A stretch of DNA of 64,000 nucleotides. Origin: Exiguobacterium marinum DSM 16307. Lineage in GTDB: Bacteria > Bacillota > Bacilli > Exiguobacteriales > Exiguobacteriaceae. A program made the translations under genes and the position numbers. The notes below the pieces were generated by a model. It was not told the origin of the DNA. It was given only the letters and a program-made list of their open reading frames with translations, and did not search any database. The stretch covers positions 2,387,878-2,451,877 of the forward strand of contig NZ_KK211189.1 of assembly GCF_000620845.1 (NCBI RefSeq), given 5' to 3'. This document shows positions 16,680 to 24,746 of the stretch, in pieces (the stretch's first letter is position 1; every line of letters begins with the position of its first letter).

Positions 16680-19600
16680 CTATAATTCAATTTTTAATGT
16701 ATTATCTTTTAGTTCTTTTAATAACTGTGTTCGTAACTCTGCAAGTACAGCATCTAAGTCAGACTGTGTTTCGATGCTTGTATGTGAAATCATGTTTTTT
16801 AATTCGCTAGAAGAAATAATTTTTGTTCCTTTTTCACGTACAACCGTAACAGGTGTGTTTGGTGTAGGCGGTAATTGTACTAATTCTTTTTCTTTACGTT
16901 TTGCTTCTTCTTGAATGGTTTCTGTTACTGTTCGTAGTTTCGTCAAATTCATTTGAATCGTGATTAGACTATTACTTTTAATAATTTCTTGTTGCAACAT
17001 TTTGAAATTATGCATTTTATCAATTATTAATTCTGTAATAATTTCATTATTTGAATAATAATCTTTTAAATCATCTATCTTTTTCTCTAATTGTGTAATT
17101 TGACTTGTGAGACCTTGTTTTTGTTCTGTTACTTCTTCTTGAATTGCTTGACCAAGTTTTTCAATTAAACTAGGCAATTGTGGAATCTCACTATATGGTG
17201 ATACTTTCGTTAAAATGTTGGTAATGTTTTTCTTTAGCAGGTTTACCTTTTGTGATTGTGTATAACGTAAATCATTTTGAACTTGATTTAAATACGATAC
17301 TGCTTCATCAAACCGTTCAATTGGTGCTTTTAAATAGAAACCAACTAACTGTTCAATCGCTTCTTGCCAATCGTATAAATCATCCTCGGCATCAATAAAT
17401 GCCTTAACAAGTTGTTCTGATTCCCGAATTTGTGTTAATCGAAGTATATCGATTTTTAAAGAACTAATCTTTGTTCCTTCAGGATAAGTAAACTCAGCAG
17501 ATAGTGTTTTCTTTCGACGTTCATCCATCTCATCTAATGGTTCGATAAAATACTTCTGTAATGCCGATTTAATCGCATTCGCGAACTCTTGATAAGAATC
17601 TCCAATATCCATTCGTCCGAATAAATCCTTATACAATCCAGTGAATTCGCGACGCACTTTTGGATCTACTTCAATCTCAGGAATCACACGTATTTTATCT
17701 CGCTCTGTTGTTCGAGCAAGTTTATCATAAAATTGAGTTGAACTTGTTGGCGTAAAGTGTTCATCTCCAATCATTAACTTTACTTTACCGGAGTGCATTA
17801 AAGCTAGGACAATGCCGATTGTATCGTAGTCACTCCAGCCATAAGGAACCTGATTATATTTATCAATAAAATCCTTTAACGATGGTTTCTGATGCATTCG
17901 AATGAGTTCATCTAAATAGCGTAACACCTCGTTATAAGCTTTTACATTACCTATTTCGCCTAGTAAATCATTTGAAATACCTTTTTCAACTAGGATTCTC
18001 CATTGTTCTTTGAATGTTTTCATTTGAATTGGTTCATCAATGTACTCCAAATACTTGTACGTGTTTTGGATTAACATATCGAAGGCGTCTGATACTTGCT
18101 TTTCAAAACTGCCTCGGAATGTACGCTCCTGCATTTGAATGAAAATTGTTGCTTCTTCACAAGCTTTTCGTAATAATTCTTCTGCCTTTACCTCGTAGTC
18201 TCCAATACTCTCCATTTTAGCGTCATAAATACGATGTTGCGCCTGTGTTGTACTTGGATTACGTTTTAAATTCACATAACGACGGATCTGTTCAGAAATA
18301 CGAATAGCTTCTTCTGCCTCGGAAATTAATTCCTCATTTAAATAAATAACCATTTGCCCTTCTACTGCCTGTAAAGCAGCTTCTGTAGGGGTTAACCCAC
18401 CCGTAATGACTTGCATTGTTAACGGATATTTCATATTTGTTTTTGCATAGTTATCAAAACGTTTATTGTAATCAAAAAGCATTCCCTTTTGATAGTTATA
18501 TTTAGCATTTGGATACATTTTCTCAAAAAATGTATCACCCAATCTTTCTTTAATCTTGATAGCATTAACATCAACATTACGAATTTCTTTATTTATTTCT
18601 TGCTCTTCATCTGATAAAAATGTGTATGTTCCATCTGCGTGCTTTTCAATAAACATCGTTTGCTCTAGACGGTTTAACGATTCTTTAATAACAAGTTCAT
18701 TTTTTTCAGACTGGATACTTTCTAATAAAAGTGTTGAAATATTATTGGGTGTTGCTTTAATGTGGCCTATTCCTTTAATCAAATACAATACTTTTAATAC
18801 ATCAACATCAGATTCAACAAGACCTTCTGAGTTTTTTGCACGGATTTCAGCTCTCGAAATCGTCTGTACGATAGCTGATTCTAAATGTTGACGAATCGTT
18901 GGATAAAACTCCGCCATCGTTACTAAATTACCTATCTCTTCTTGACCATTGTATATTGCTGCTTCTTGGAAAGCTTTTAATAATGAACGTTCCCCTCTTG
19001 AAGCGTAGGAACTTCCTTCACCATGTATACCAATTTTCTCTAATACTGCTTGCAATAAATCCACTTGATAAGGCACAAACGGATATGTTTCGACAAATTC
19101 ACTTGTTGAACGATAGCCTGAGCGATATTGTGTTCGATCTTTATCAAAAGAAAGGCGATTACGAATTAATTGCTCATTCGGTTCAAAAATGGACTCTAAT
19201 GTTTTCGAAGCCGTTTCGGTCTTTTCTAATAAACGGCGTTTTAAAACTTCGTCTGTATCTGAACTAGATAAGTTTATTCGTGTTTCACATCTTCCTTGAA
19301 TTTTCGAAAAGTCTTTTGTATTAGCTGCATTCATATTAGACACGTCTTTAATCTTTTCCTGAGAAGTTACCACTATCCATGCTTGCCCCATTGCAGCAGC
19401 GCCAATTTCTTCTACCGCGTTTTGTAAATCAAGCATCAAGTTATTATCTGAACCGATATATTGACCCACTTCATCAATTAAAAAAATTAACCGATAATCA
19501 GGTCCTTTTGACTTACAATATTGTGCAACAAGCTCCCCTAACTGAACGGCTGAAATAGAAAATTCTTTTTGTGCTGATTTTACTAGGAAATCCGCTGTTT

Positions 19601-20255
19601 CTTGTTCATAGCCAATTTCACAAAGTGCAGCAATAATTTTTGCATATCTCAAGCGGAATTTAGTACGAAAATCCTGCCATTTTTCGTTATACAATTCTTC
19701 GATTTTCGAACAAAAATCATCGTATTTTTGGTCACTTACTAATTGTCGTTCAAAATCTGCTACCCACAGTGTATTGGAATATCCGAGATGTTCATTAAAA
19801 ATACGTAAGATAATTTCGATAATACTCTCTTTCGTTCCACGTGCTGCACTTGCTCCAGCTTCAGAACCCACATTAAACAACAGGGCATCTGAAGGTTTCA
19901 ATTCTATCCGAGACATTGCATCTAAAAGTACAATATCAGAAATTTTATCTTTAAAATATTCAAGTGGTGTTTTCCCACCTACTTTATTACCATCCAATAA
20001 GTAAGATAATATTTTAAGAAAATGTGATTTACCCGAACCGAAGAAACCAGAAATCCACACACCAACATTTTTGGTTGGATTAGAATATGCTTTCTCATAA
20101 TTTTTATAAAACTCTTTTAAGCTATCTAAAATTTCTGCTGTGACAACGTATTCTTCTATTTCGGTTTGTATTGTTTTTTCATCAATTTGACCTGCTTGTA
20201 CAACACCATTAATTGGTCTATCAATTTTCTTCTCAAAAGTCTCTTGAATAATCAT
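16680..20255 (-). CDS. brxC: BREX P-loop ATPase BrxC
   Basis: A 1191-residue P-loop protein. Walker A is GSGKS (73-77) and Walker B is LIFLIDE (D261, E262). A long helical region with coiled coils near residues 1030-1100 follows. The N-terminus (ETFEKKIDRPINGVVQAGQ) matches the conserved BrxC start. The ATPase is the large motor or scaffold of BREX, related to PglY and distantly to ORC/Cdc6-type AAA proteins. The start ATG has AAGGAG about ten bases ahead and lies 12 bases after the brxB stop, so the two are co-transcribed. The gene is full length, and composition matches the AT-rich BREX genes. Confidence 0.95.
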   Translation of the reverse strand: MIIQETFEKKIDRPINGVVQAGQIDEKTIQTEIEEYVVTAEILDSLKEFYKNYEKAYSNPTKNVGVWISGFFGSGKSHFLKILSYLLDGNKVGGKTPLEYFKDKISDIVLLDAMSRIELKPSDALLFNVGSEAGASAARGTKESIIEIILRIFNEHLGYSNTLWVADFERQLVSDQKYDDFCSKIEELYNEKWQDFRTKFRLRYAKIIAALCEIGYEQETADFLVKSAQKEFSISAVQLGELVAQYCKSKGPDYRLIFLIDEVGQYIGSDNNLMLDLQNAVEEIGAAAMGQAWIVVTSQEKIKDVSNMNAANTKDFSKIQGRCETRINLSSSDTDEVLKRRLLEKTETASKTLESIFEPNEQLIRNRLSFDKDRTQYRSGYRSTSEFVETYPFVPYQVDLLQAVLEKIGIHGEGSSYASRGERSLLKAFQEAAIYNGQEEIGNLVTMAEFYPTIRQHLESAIVQTISRAEIRAKNSEGLVESDVDVLKVLYLIKGIGHIKATPNNISTLLLESIQSEKNELVIKESLNRLEQTMFIEKHADGTYTFLSDEEQEINKEIRNVDVNAIKIKERLGDTFFEKMYPNAKYNYQKGMLFDYNKRFDNYAKTNMKYPLTMQVITGGLTPTEAALQAVEGQMVIYLNEELISEAEEAIRISEQIRRYVNLKRNPSTTQAQHRIYDAKMESIGDYEVKAEELLRKACEEATIFIQMQERTFRGSFEKQVSDAFDMLIQNTYKYLEYIDEPIQMKTFKEQWRILVEKGISNDLLGEIGNVKAYNEVLRYLDELIRMHQKPSLKDFIDKYNQVPYGWSDYDTIGIVLALMHSGKVKLMIGDEHFTPTSSTQFYDKLARTTERDKIRVIPEIEVDPKVRREFTGLYKDLFGRMDIGDSYQEFANAIKSALQKYFIEPLDEMDERRKKTLSAEFTYPEGTKISSLKIDILRLTQIRESEQLVKAFIDAEDDLYDWQEAIEQLVGFYLKAPIERFDEAVSYLNQVQNDLRYTQSQKVNLLKKNITNILTKVSPYSEIPQLPSLIEKLGQAIQEEVTEQKQGLTSQITQLEKKIDDLKDYYSNNEIITELIIDKMHNFKMLQQEIIKSNSLITIQMNLTKLRTVTETIQEEAKRKEKELVQLPPTPNTPVTVVREKGTKIISSSELKNMISHTSIETQSDLDAVLAELRTQLLKELKDNTLKIEL

Positions 20256-20267
20256 TATTCACACTCC

Positions 20268-20810
20268 TTATGAAATCCTTGTAATTTGGTATTCATCTTC
20301 ATGTCGGAATTTGTTAAATAGACGTAAGTCTATTCCTGAAAAATACCCCGGATAAAATAATACAAGCGGCGTTCTAAACGCATGATTAGATATTTTTTTT
20401 AGTAGATGACTGGAGCGAATAAATGGATGTACCGTTCCTACTCCTGTTATAAAAATCAATTCCGTATTATCCGCTTTATCAATGAATGCGTTCACCAACA
20501 AATCTTGATCTTCTAAAACAGTTTGAAGCGCTTGAGAAAGTTCTTCATAGCCTTCTTCTTCAGCAATAGTGATTAGTTCTTCTAAATCTTCTTCAAATAA
20601 ACTAATAAGAAATTCAAAAAGATTGATTTCTATAATATTCAATGACGTTCTTCTTAATAATCCCTCAACATATGTACGTACTGTTAATTCTTCTACAGCT
20701 GGATAATCAAAAACAAAATGTGGAACTTCATTTCCAATCCCTTTTGGTATTGTAAATCCTTCTTCATTTATACGATCTTCCATTTGTTCTAATCGTTTAT
20801 ATATAGTCAC
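20268..20810 (-). CDS. brxB: BREX protein BrxB (DUF1788)
   Basis: A 180-residue protein with conserved DUF1788 features: LEQMEDRI at the start, HFVFDYPAVEE in the first third, FITGVGTVHPFIRSSHLL in the middle and LVLFYPGYFSGIDLRLF near the end. It is normally the second gene of the operon and is thought to bridge PglZ and other components. Start: GTG 20810, with AGGTGG ahead, lies two bases after the brxA stop, and the ribosome site overlaps the end of brxA, giving translational coupling. There is no sign of damage. Confidence 0.93.
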   Translation of the reverse strand: MTIYKRLEQMEDRINEEGFTIPKGIGNEVPHFVFDYPAVEELTVRTYVEGLLRRTSLNIIEINLFEFLISLFEEDLEELITIAEEEGYEELSQALQTVLEDQDLLVNAFIDKADNTELIFITGVGTVHPFIRSSHLLKKISNHAFRTPLVLFYPGYFSGIDLRLFNKFRHEDEYQITRIS

Positions 20811-20812
20811 TC

Positions 20813-21409
20813 TTAACCACCTGCCTTTAAGGTTATTAATGCTTTTAACAAATCGCCCTGTTGTTCAGCACACTGTTTAAGAGCTTGACTCACATGTAAA
20901 GGAGAGACTTTATACTCATCGTCTACTAATTCAATCATACCGCTTTCTCTGTAAAATAATAGAAGTGTACTATTGATTTTCTTTCTTGTAGCTGTATGCC
21001 AGTTTGCGATTTTTTCTGATTGTTGCTCCTTTTCTTCCATATAAAAGCTCAGATCTGAAACCCGTAAGGTTCCATTTTTATGTTGATAACGATAAACAAT
21101 CGTTTCATAAAAATTTTCGTAAGCATATCGATAACATTTAAGGAAACTATATAATAGCAGTACTTTTTGATCTGAATTAGTACCATTGAAATAGTATTCA
21201 GATAATGTTGGATATAATGTCTTTGCTCTACGATAAACCATTTGAAATCTTTTACTAATTGCCGATTCACTTCTTAATAAGAAAACATTATCCTCCACTA
21301 CTTTACTTCTTATTTCTTTGCGGCTAAAACCTTTGTGAAGTTGATCTAAAACATATTCAATTTCTTGTTGAAACCATCCTTCGCTCGTAAAACCAGCTGA
21401 ATATTCCAT
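20813..21409 (-). CDS. brxA: BREX protein BrxA (DUF1819)
   Basis: A 198-residue helical protein starting YSAGFTSEGWFQQEIE, with FSRKEIRSKVVEDNVF and a run of conserved aromatic residues near LLLYSFLKCYRYAYENF, as in DUF1819/BrxA proteins, which are DNA-binding and nearly always the first gene of BREX type 1-like operons. The ATG at 21409 has GAGGGGTG ahead. The upstream DNA is the remnant of a serine recombinase gene, so the operon's promoter must lie inside or just beyond that remnant; a TTGTAG/16/TATAGA pair near 21446-21475 is only a weak candidate. Confidence 0.93.
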   Translation of the reverse strand: MEYSAGFTSEGWFQQEIEYVLDQLHKGFSRKEIRSKVVEDNVFLLRSESAISKRFQMVYRRAKTLYPTLSEYYFNGTNSDQKVLLLYSFLKCYRYAYENFYETIVYRYQHKNGTLRVSDLSFYMEEKEQQSEKIANWHTATRKKINSTLLLFYRESGMIELVDDEYKVSPLHVSQALKQCAEQQGDLLKALITLKAGG

Positions 21410-21429
21410 TAAACACCCCTCGCTTCAAA

Positions 21430-21712
21430 ACTATTAGGTAAATCATATCTATAAGATCATTAATTCGTTCTACAATCATTTCTCTTTCAAATTCAGCAAA
21501 TGCTGAAAAATTGTAAAGAGTAGACGACCAATTAGTCATTTTCAATAGTGTCCATATTTAGACATGGACTATAATATTCCTATTTAGTGAATTTTTAATT
21601 TTTAGAACATCTTGTTTAATCCGAACAAAATGATCTAGTTTTATAACAACGAAAGTGTCTTTCTCTTGTAACATATCAATTAACTTTGTACCCACTCTGA
21701 TATACCCATATT
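21430..21712 (-). pseudogene. Serine recombinase (resolvase) remnant
   Basis: Two pieces of a Tn3-type resolvase are visible on the minus strand. At 21712-21598, YGYIRVGT (the usual N-terminal YIRVST with the catalytic Ser replaced by Gly) runs straight into KLIDMLQEKDTFVVIKLDHF, which is normally about 50 residues further on, so an internal deletion has occurred. At about 21509-21435, FSAFAEFEREMIVER matches the conserved segment just before the DNA-binding domain. A stop and frame break separate them and the helix-turn-helix is missing. The gene is dead. It lies directly upstream of brxA. Confidence 0.75.
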
Positions 21713-21872
21713 TCAAATAACCACCACTTTTTATTACAGTCGAGATATATTTATAAACATAAGTATTGATTAAGCTTGATACCCCTTATTTTATATAAAT
21801 ATAGTATCATGTTCAATACTGTAGAGTTTTGACCATTCTATTGATAAAATAGAATTCTTTTCACTATAATTC
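21713..21872. other. AT-rich spacer with inverted repeats between the two mobile remnants
   Basis: No coding sequence is seen. ATTCTAT and ATAGAAT form perfect seven-base arms around TGATAAA near 21835-21855. Such repeats near a resolvase remnant could be what is left of a res site, but this is a guess. Confidence 0.35.
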
Positions 21873-22148
21873 TTAAATATTATAAGCAAGAAAAGACTGA
21901 GAAGGTGAACTACTTAGTGTCAAGTAGAAATGACTTAAGTCGTTTCGTCGTTTCTGAAAAAGTTTGTGGCTATATAACGATTTGTATTTCTCAATGGCCA
22001 TTGTGAGTTCGCTATAGGCTTGGAATTCACAAAAGTAGCATTTCTCTACTTCATGGTACCCCAAAAACTCTCGATTGCGGCGTTTACGAGTCAATGTCCG
22101 ACCCTTTACATGCTGTGGGTCAGTCCTGCATGTTTGAATCATCGTCAA
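21873..22148 (-). pseudogene. IS3-family transposase C-terminal remnant
   Basis: The minus strand encodes VEKCYFCEFQAYSELTMA followed by IEKYKSLYSHKLFQKRRNDLS. This matches the C-terminal end of IS3-family OrfB transposases, where an ESFWGTMK-type motif with the catalytic Glu is followed by a KxE segment, an aromatic-rich helix and a YN-x-x-R-x-x-x-x-L-x-x-x-xP end. Here the motif reads REFLGYHEVEK and the upstream part has slipped frame, so it is a fragment. No matching terminal repeats were found. Confidence 0.65.
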
Positions 22149-22501
22149 GTATACTAAAATCCTAGGTGGCTAAGAATCATCAGACTCTCTCCTATATGGA
22201 ATGCTGGCACCACCATCTGGAAGATGAGCATGTTCTTGAAAGGATTCCTGATGCGATAGGCGACTATAGAGCCGTCCTACAGATCGATATCGCATTCAAA
22301 TATCGCTTACTCCCGGAACCATGTTAAAACTCAGTAACGTCGGTACACTATTTCTCTTCCAATCGGCACGTAATGAACTCTCGATTTATAATGTTTTCGT
22401 CACGTGCTATAGTAAATATCCGCCTTACCCTTAACTATTTTTCCTCTACTTATGGTAAGTATGGTGCTCAGTATTTAATGCTAAATATATATCTTATTCC
22501 T
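22149..22501. other. Non-coding stretch at the upstream island edge
   Basis: No gene with a credible start and ribosome site is visible. Composition rises toward that of the core genome, and the plus strand has a short open stretch (LEDEHVLERIPDAIGDYRAV) with no recognised family, possibly another remnant. The island boundary probably lies here. Confidence 0.4.
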
Positions 22502-22702
22502 TCAATCCACCTCAAACGCCTTCACATATGCCACATGATCCAACATCACAATCAACTCGTCATCAAATTGCACGAATCCATCACTCGCATGTCGAAACGC
22601 CTGAAAAATTGACTCTAATGCCTCATATCGTGTGTCAGCTTCCAGCATATACGTCAGTACTTCTTCATTGATCACATGAAATTCGATTTCGAATGATTTC
22701 AT
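22502..22702 (-). CDS. Small hypothetical protein, 66 aa
   Basis: A short acidic protein with alternating strands and helices (FEIEFHVINEEVLTYMLEA, then DDELIVMLDHVAYVKAFEV). The periodicity suggests a compact alpha-beta domain. A GAGGAGAG site lies at good spacing before the ATG. It is not recognised. It is the first intact core-like gene after the island and lies 29 bases downstream of the next gene to the right in the same direction, so the two are probably co-transcribed. Confidence 0.55.
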   Translation of the reverse strand: MKSFEIEFHVINEEVLTYMLEADTRYEALESIFQAFRHASDGFVQFDDELIVMLDHVAYVKAFEVD

Positions 22703-22731
22703 GTTCTCTCCTCCTCACGTACTTACATTCC

Positions 22732-23202
22732 CTATTCCTCTAACTGATCCAACACTTCCGTCACAATAACTCCCGTGTCCCCGACTTTCCCTAAATCTTC
22801 TACAGTCGGGTCTTCATACGCCAACACATGAAACTCCTGCTCGATCGTACGGATGACATAATGCGCGAGCGCGCCACGGTTACGGTTCACCGGATGAATC
22901 GACATCCGTTCACTTGCGAATGACATCAGGCGTGATGCGGACAGTTTTACAATCGGATGCTCGTTCCATAATCCGTCTTCTTTCATTCCGTGCTCTTCTT
23001 GTGTCCCTAAAAAGACGGCGTACTGTTCGAAGCGAATTCGGATGCGGTCGCGCTCGGCATCCCATGTAAGGAGCATCGTCGGATTCGCCGCCCCATAAAA
23101 CGTCCACTCTAACGGATAATACGCCTCATTCTTCATCTGAAACGATTCCATGTCGAGTACGTAGCGCTCGGTCGACATCAAGTAGTGTAAGTCTAGATTC
23201 AT
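22732..23202 (-). CDS. Hypothetical protein, 156 aa
   Basis: A soluble protein with no signal peptide, rich in aromatic residues and Glu, beginning MNLDLHYLMSTERYVLDM. The middle (LEWTFYGAANPTMLLTWD, RIRIRFEQYAVFLG) has beta-strand patterning. No family is recognised. The ATG at 23202 follows GGAGGAG at ideal spacing; a frame from 23226 is longer but lacks a site. It follows the EcsC-like gene by 33 bases on the same strand and likely shares its transcript. Confidence 0.6.
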   Translation of the reverse strand: MNLDLHYLMSTERYVLDMESFQMKNEAYYPLEWTFYGAANPTMLLTWDAERDRIRIRFEQYAVFLGTQEEHGMKEDGLWNEHPIVKLSASRLMSFASERMSIHPVNRNRGALAHYVIRTIEQEFHVLAYEDPTVEDLGKVGDTGVIVTEVLDQLEE

Positions 23203-23235
23203 GAATGATCTCCTCCTAGAAAACACAACACCTTG

Positions 23236-24069
23236 TTATAGGATTTCCCCTTCTTGACGTAAAATCTCTTCAATTTCTATGAATTCCCCTTCGATAATCT
23301 CAAGGTTCTCTCGTTTCACTTCTTCCACACTTTCGACAAACTCTGCTTCCGTCATGTTTACGCCTTCTTCAAGCGTATTCATGAGACGATTGCCCATCTT
23401 CGTCATGGACGAGTACGTGATTCCTCCTGAGATGACACCTCCTGCGAGCGGAATCATCTTCGAGATCCCTTTGGCGAACGTATCTTTTGTCATCTTCACC
23501 CCAATCATCGCTGACATTTTCTTGATAATCGGATAGTACACCGTTTTCATCAACGCTTTGTTCGGGATTTTTTTCAACGCCTCTTTTGACAATTGCGCGG
23601 ACAATGCCTTGATGGTAGCCGTCGCGCCACCCACTCCGAACATGACACCTAAAAAGAGAATCAACTCTCCATTCACACGTTCGACATCTAGTTCCCCGTC
23701 TTCCCAAAAGTCATCGTACCCATATAAATACCCGATTTCTTGCGCCAAACGGAGTGCGAAACCGAAGAATTGCGCCGTATCGGCCGGTATCGTAGCGGCA
23801 AGACCGATGCCACCAGGTAGACCGGCCGCAAACGAGGCGCTCGAACTCTTCATCGTCTGATTGGCAATGTTTCGTTTCGCCACCTTTTTGATGACTGAAA
23901 GCGGGACATTCGCCTCAAGCGGTCCCTTCTCTACAACCTCTGCCAACTGATTCGCTGGCACGTATTTACTGAAACTTTGAGCTAAAAACTCTCTGCGGTC
24001 TACTTTCACTCCAGGTAGTTTTACTGCATTCGTCATCAAGACTTCAAACACTTCTGACCCGTTCGCCAT
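23236..24069 (-). CDS. EcsC-like protein
   Basis: A 277-residue protein with several amphipathic or moderately hydrophobic helices. Glycine-rich stretches (AGLPGGIGLAATIPADTAQFFG and IPLAGGVISGGITYSSMTKMGNRL) are arranged as in the EcsC family, where a GGxxxGG followed by a T-x-x-x-GN-like segment closes the domain. The protein has no signal peptide and probably sits at the membrane. The family's function is unclear; in Bacillus ecsC follows an ABC transporter, but here no transporter is adjacent. Its C-terminus is strongly acidic (EIIEGEFIEIEEIL). The family call is by pattern. Confidence 0.6.
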   Translation of the reverse strand: MANGSEVFEVLMTNAVKLPGVKVDRREFLAQSFSKYVPANQLAEVVEKGPLEANVPLSVIKKVAKRNIANQTMKSSSASFAAGLPGGIGLAATIPADTAQFFGFALRLAQEIGYLYGYDDFWEDGELDVERVNGELILFLGVMFGVGGATATIKALSAQLSKEALKKIPNKALMKTVYYPIIKKMSAMIGVKMTKDTFAKGISKMIPLAGGVISGGITYSSMTKMGNRLMNTLEEGVNMTEAEFVESVEEVKRENLEIIEGEFIEIEEILRQEGEIL

Positions 24070-24195
24070 GACCTACACCTCGTCCTTCTTATGTATCTCG
24101 TTCCAAAATCTAGTTTCAGTATATACGGTTCCCCATATGAATTGTAAAATACCTTCCTAATTACCTATATATTTTATATTTAAAGTTCACGAAAT

Positions 24196-24226
24196 CAAAA
24201 AGGGAGCATCCAAACGGATCCTCCCA
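24196..24226 (-). terminator. Terminator of the zapA-to-DUF350 gene cluster
   Basis: Minus strand GGGAGGATCC and GGATGCTCCC form a ten-base stem with one mismatch and a four-base loop, followed by five T. It closes the gene series 29646-24233 running leftward. Confidence 0.85.
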
Positions 24227-24232
24227 CTTTCT

Positions 24233-24319
24233 TCAATAAAAGATATACCACAGTGCCGCTGCCACTAAGAACAGCCCGGCCCCGATAAACAAGATTTTTG
24301 CCAATCGTTCGTATACCAT
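24233..24319 (-). CDS. Tiny single-helix membrane protein, 28 aa
   Basis: A 28-codon frame: a short polar N-terminus (MVYERLAK), then a hydrophobic stretch (ILFIGAGLFLVAAALWYIFY) to the end, enough for one membrane helix. GAGGTGA sits seven bases before the ATG and overlaps the stop codon of the DUF350 gene, which ends four bases upstream, so translation is probably coupled. The intrinsic terminator follows the stop. These features support a real gene although it is very short. It may be a partner of the DUF350 membrane protein. Confidence 0.6.
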   Translation of the reverse strand: MVYERLAKILFIGAGLFLVAAALWYIFY

Positions 24320-24323
24320 GTCT

Positions 24324-24734
24324 TCACCTCACCAATGCCGCGCCGACGACGAGGGAGACCCCAATCGACAGCAAGAATGCCAACAATCCGACGGCGATAT
24401 TTCCTTTTTGAATCTCATCGTTCACCTTCAGTGTCGGTGTCAAAAATTCAAACAACCAGTAGGTCGCGAGAAGAAGAGCGAATCCGAACCCACCCCCGAC
24501 GAAGATGTCAATCGTGCTCTCATAATAGCTCTCGACGACACGGAAGATGTTGGCGAGACCGACAATCTTTCCGCCTGTCGCGAGGGCGACGGCGATATTT
24601 CCTTTTTGAATCTCGCGCCAGTTGCTGTACGGCGTCGTCACCTCGAAGATGGCCAGACCGACGATAATCATCAGTCCTGCCATCGAATAGAGACCGAACG
24701 ATTCCAGCATGACGGCAAACATTAACGTGCCCAT
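24324..24734 (-). CDS. DUF350 membrane protein (YshE-like)
   Basis: A 136-residue membrane protein with four hydrophobic segments arranged as two similar halves. Each half carries the EIQKGNIAVALA/G motif, the hallmark of the DUF350 (YjfL) family. The two motif copies are encoded by 28 identical bases (24389-24416 and 24587-24614). Function is unknown. Its place downstream of mutS2 matches Bacillus subtilis, where yshE follows mutSB. The stop codon is four bases before the small membrane peptide gene. Confidence 0.85.
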   Translation of the reverse strand: MGTLMFAVMLESFGLYSMAGLMIIVGLAIFEVTTPYSNWREIQKGNIAVALATGGKIVGLANIFRVVESYYESTIDIFVGGGFGFALLLATYWLFEFLTPTLKVNDEIQKGNIAVGLLAFLLSIGVSLVVGAALVR

Positions 24735-24746
24735 TCCCGACTCCCC

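Noticed and set aside
3194-22501. Flanking direct repeats (att sites) of an integrative element
   Set aside because: I compared the two island edges by eye and found no shared repeat of useful length, and there is no integrase or tRNA at either edge.
22373-22612. A 79-codon plus-strand frame at the island edge
   Set aside because: No ribosome site, unusual composition, and it overlaps the end of the minus-strand 22502-22702 gene.
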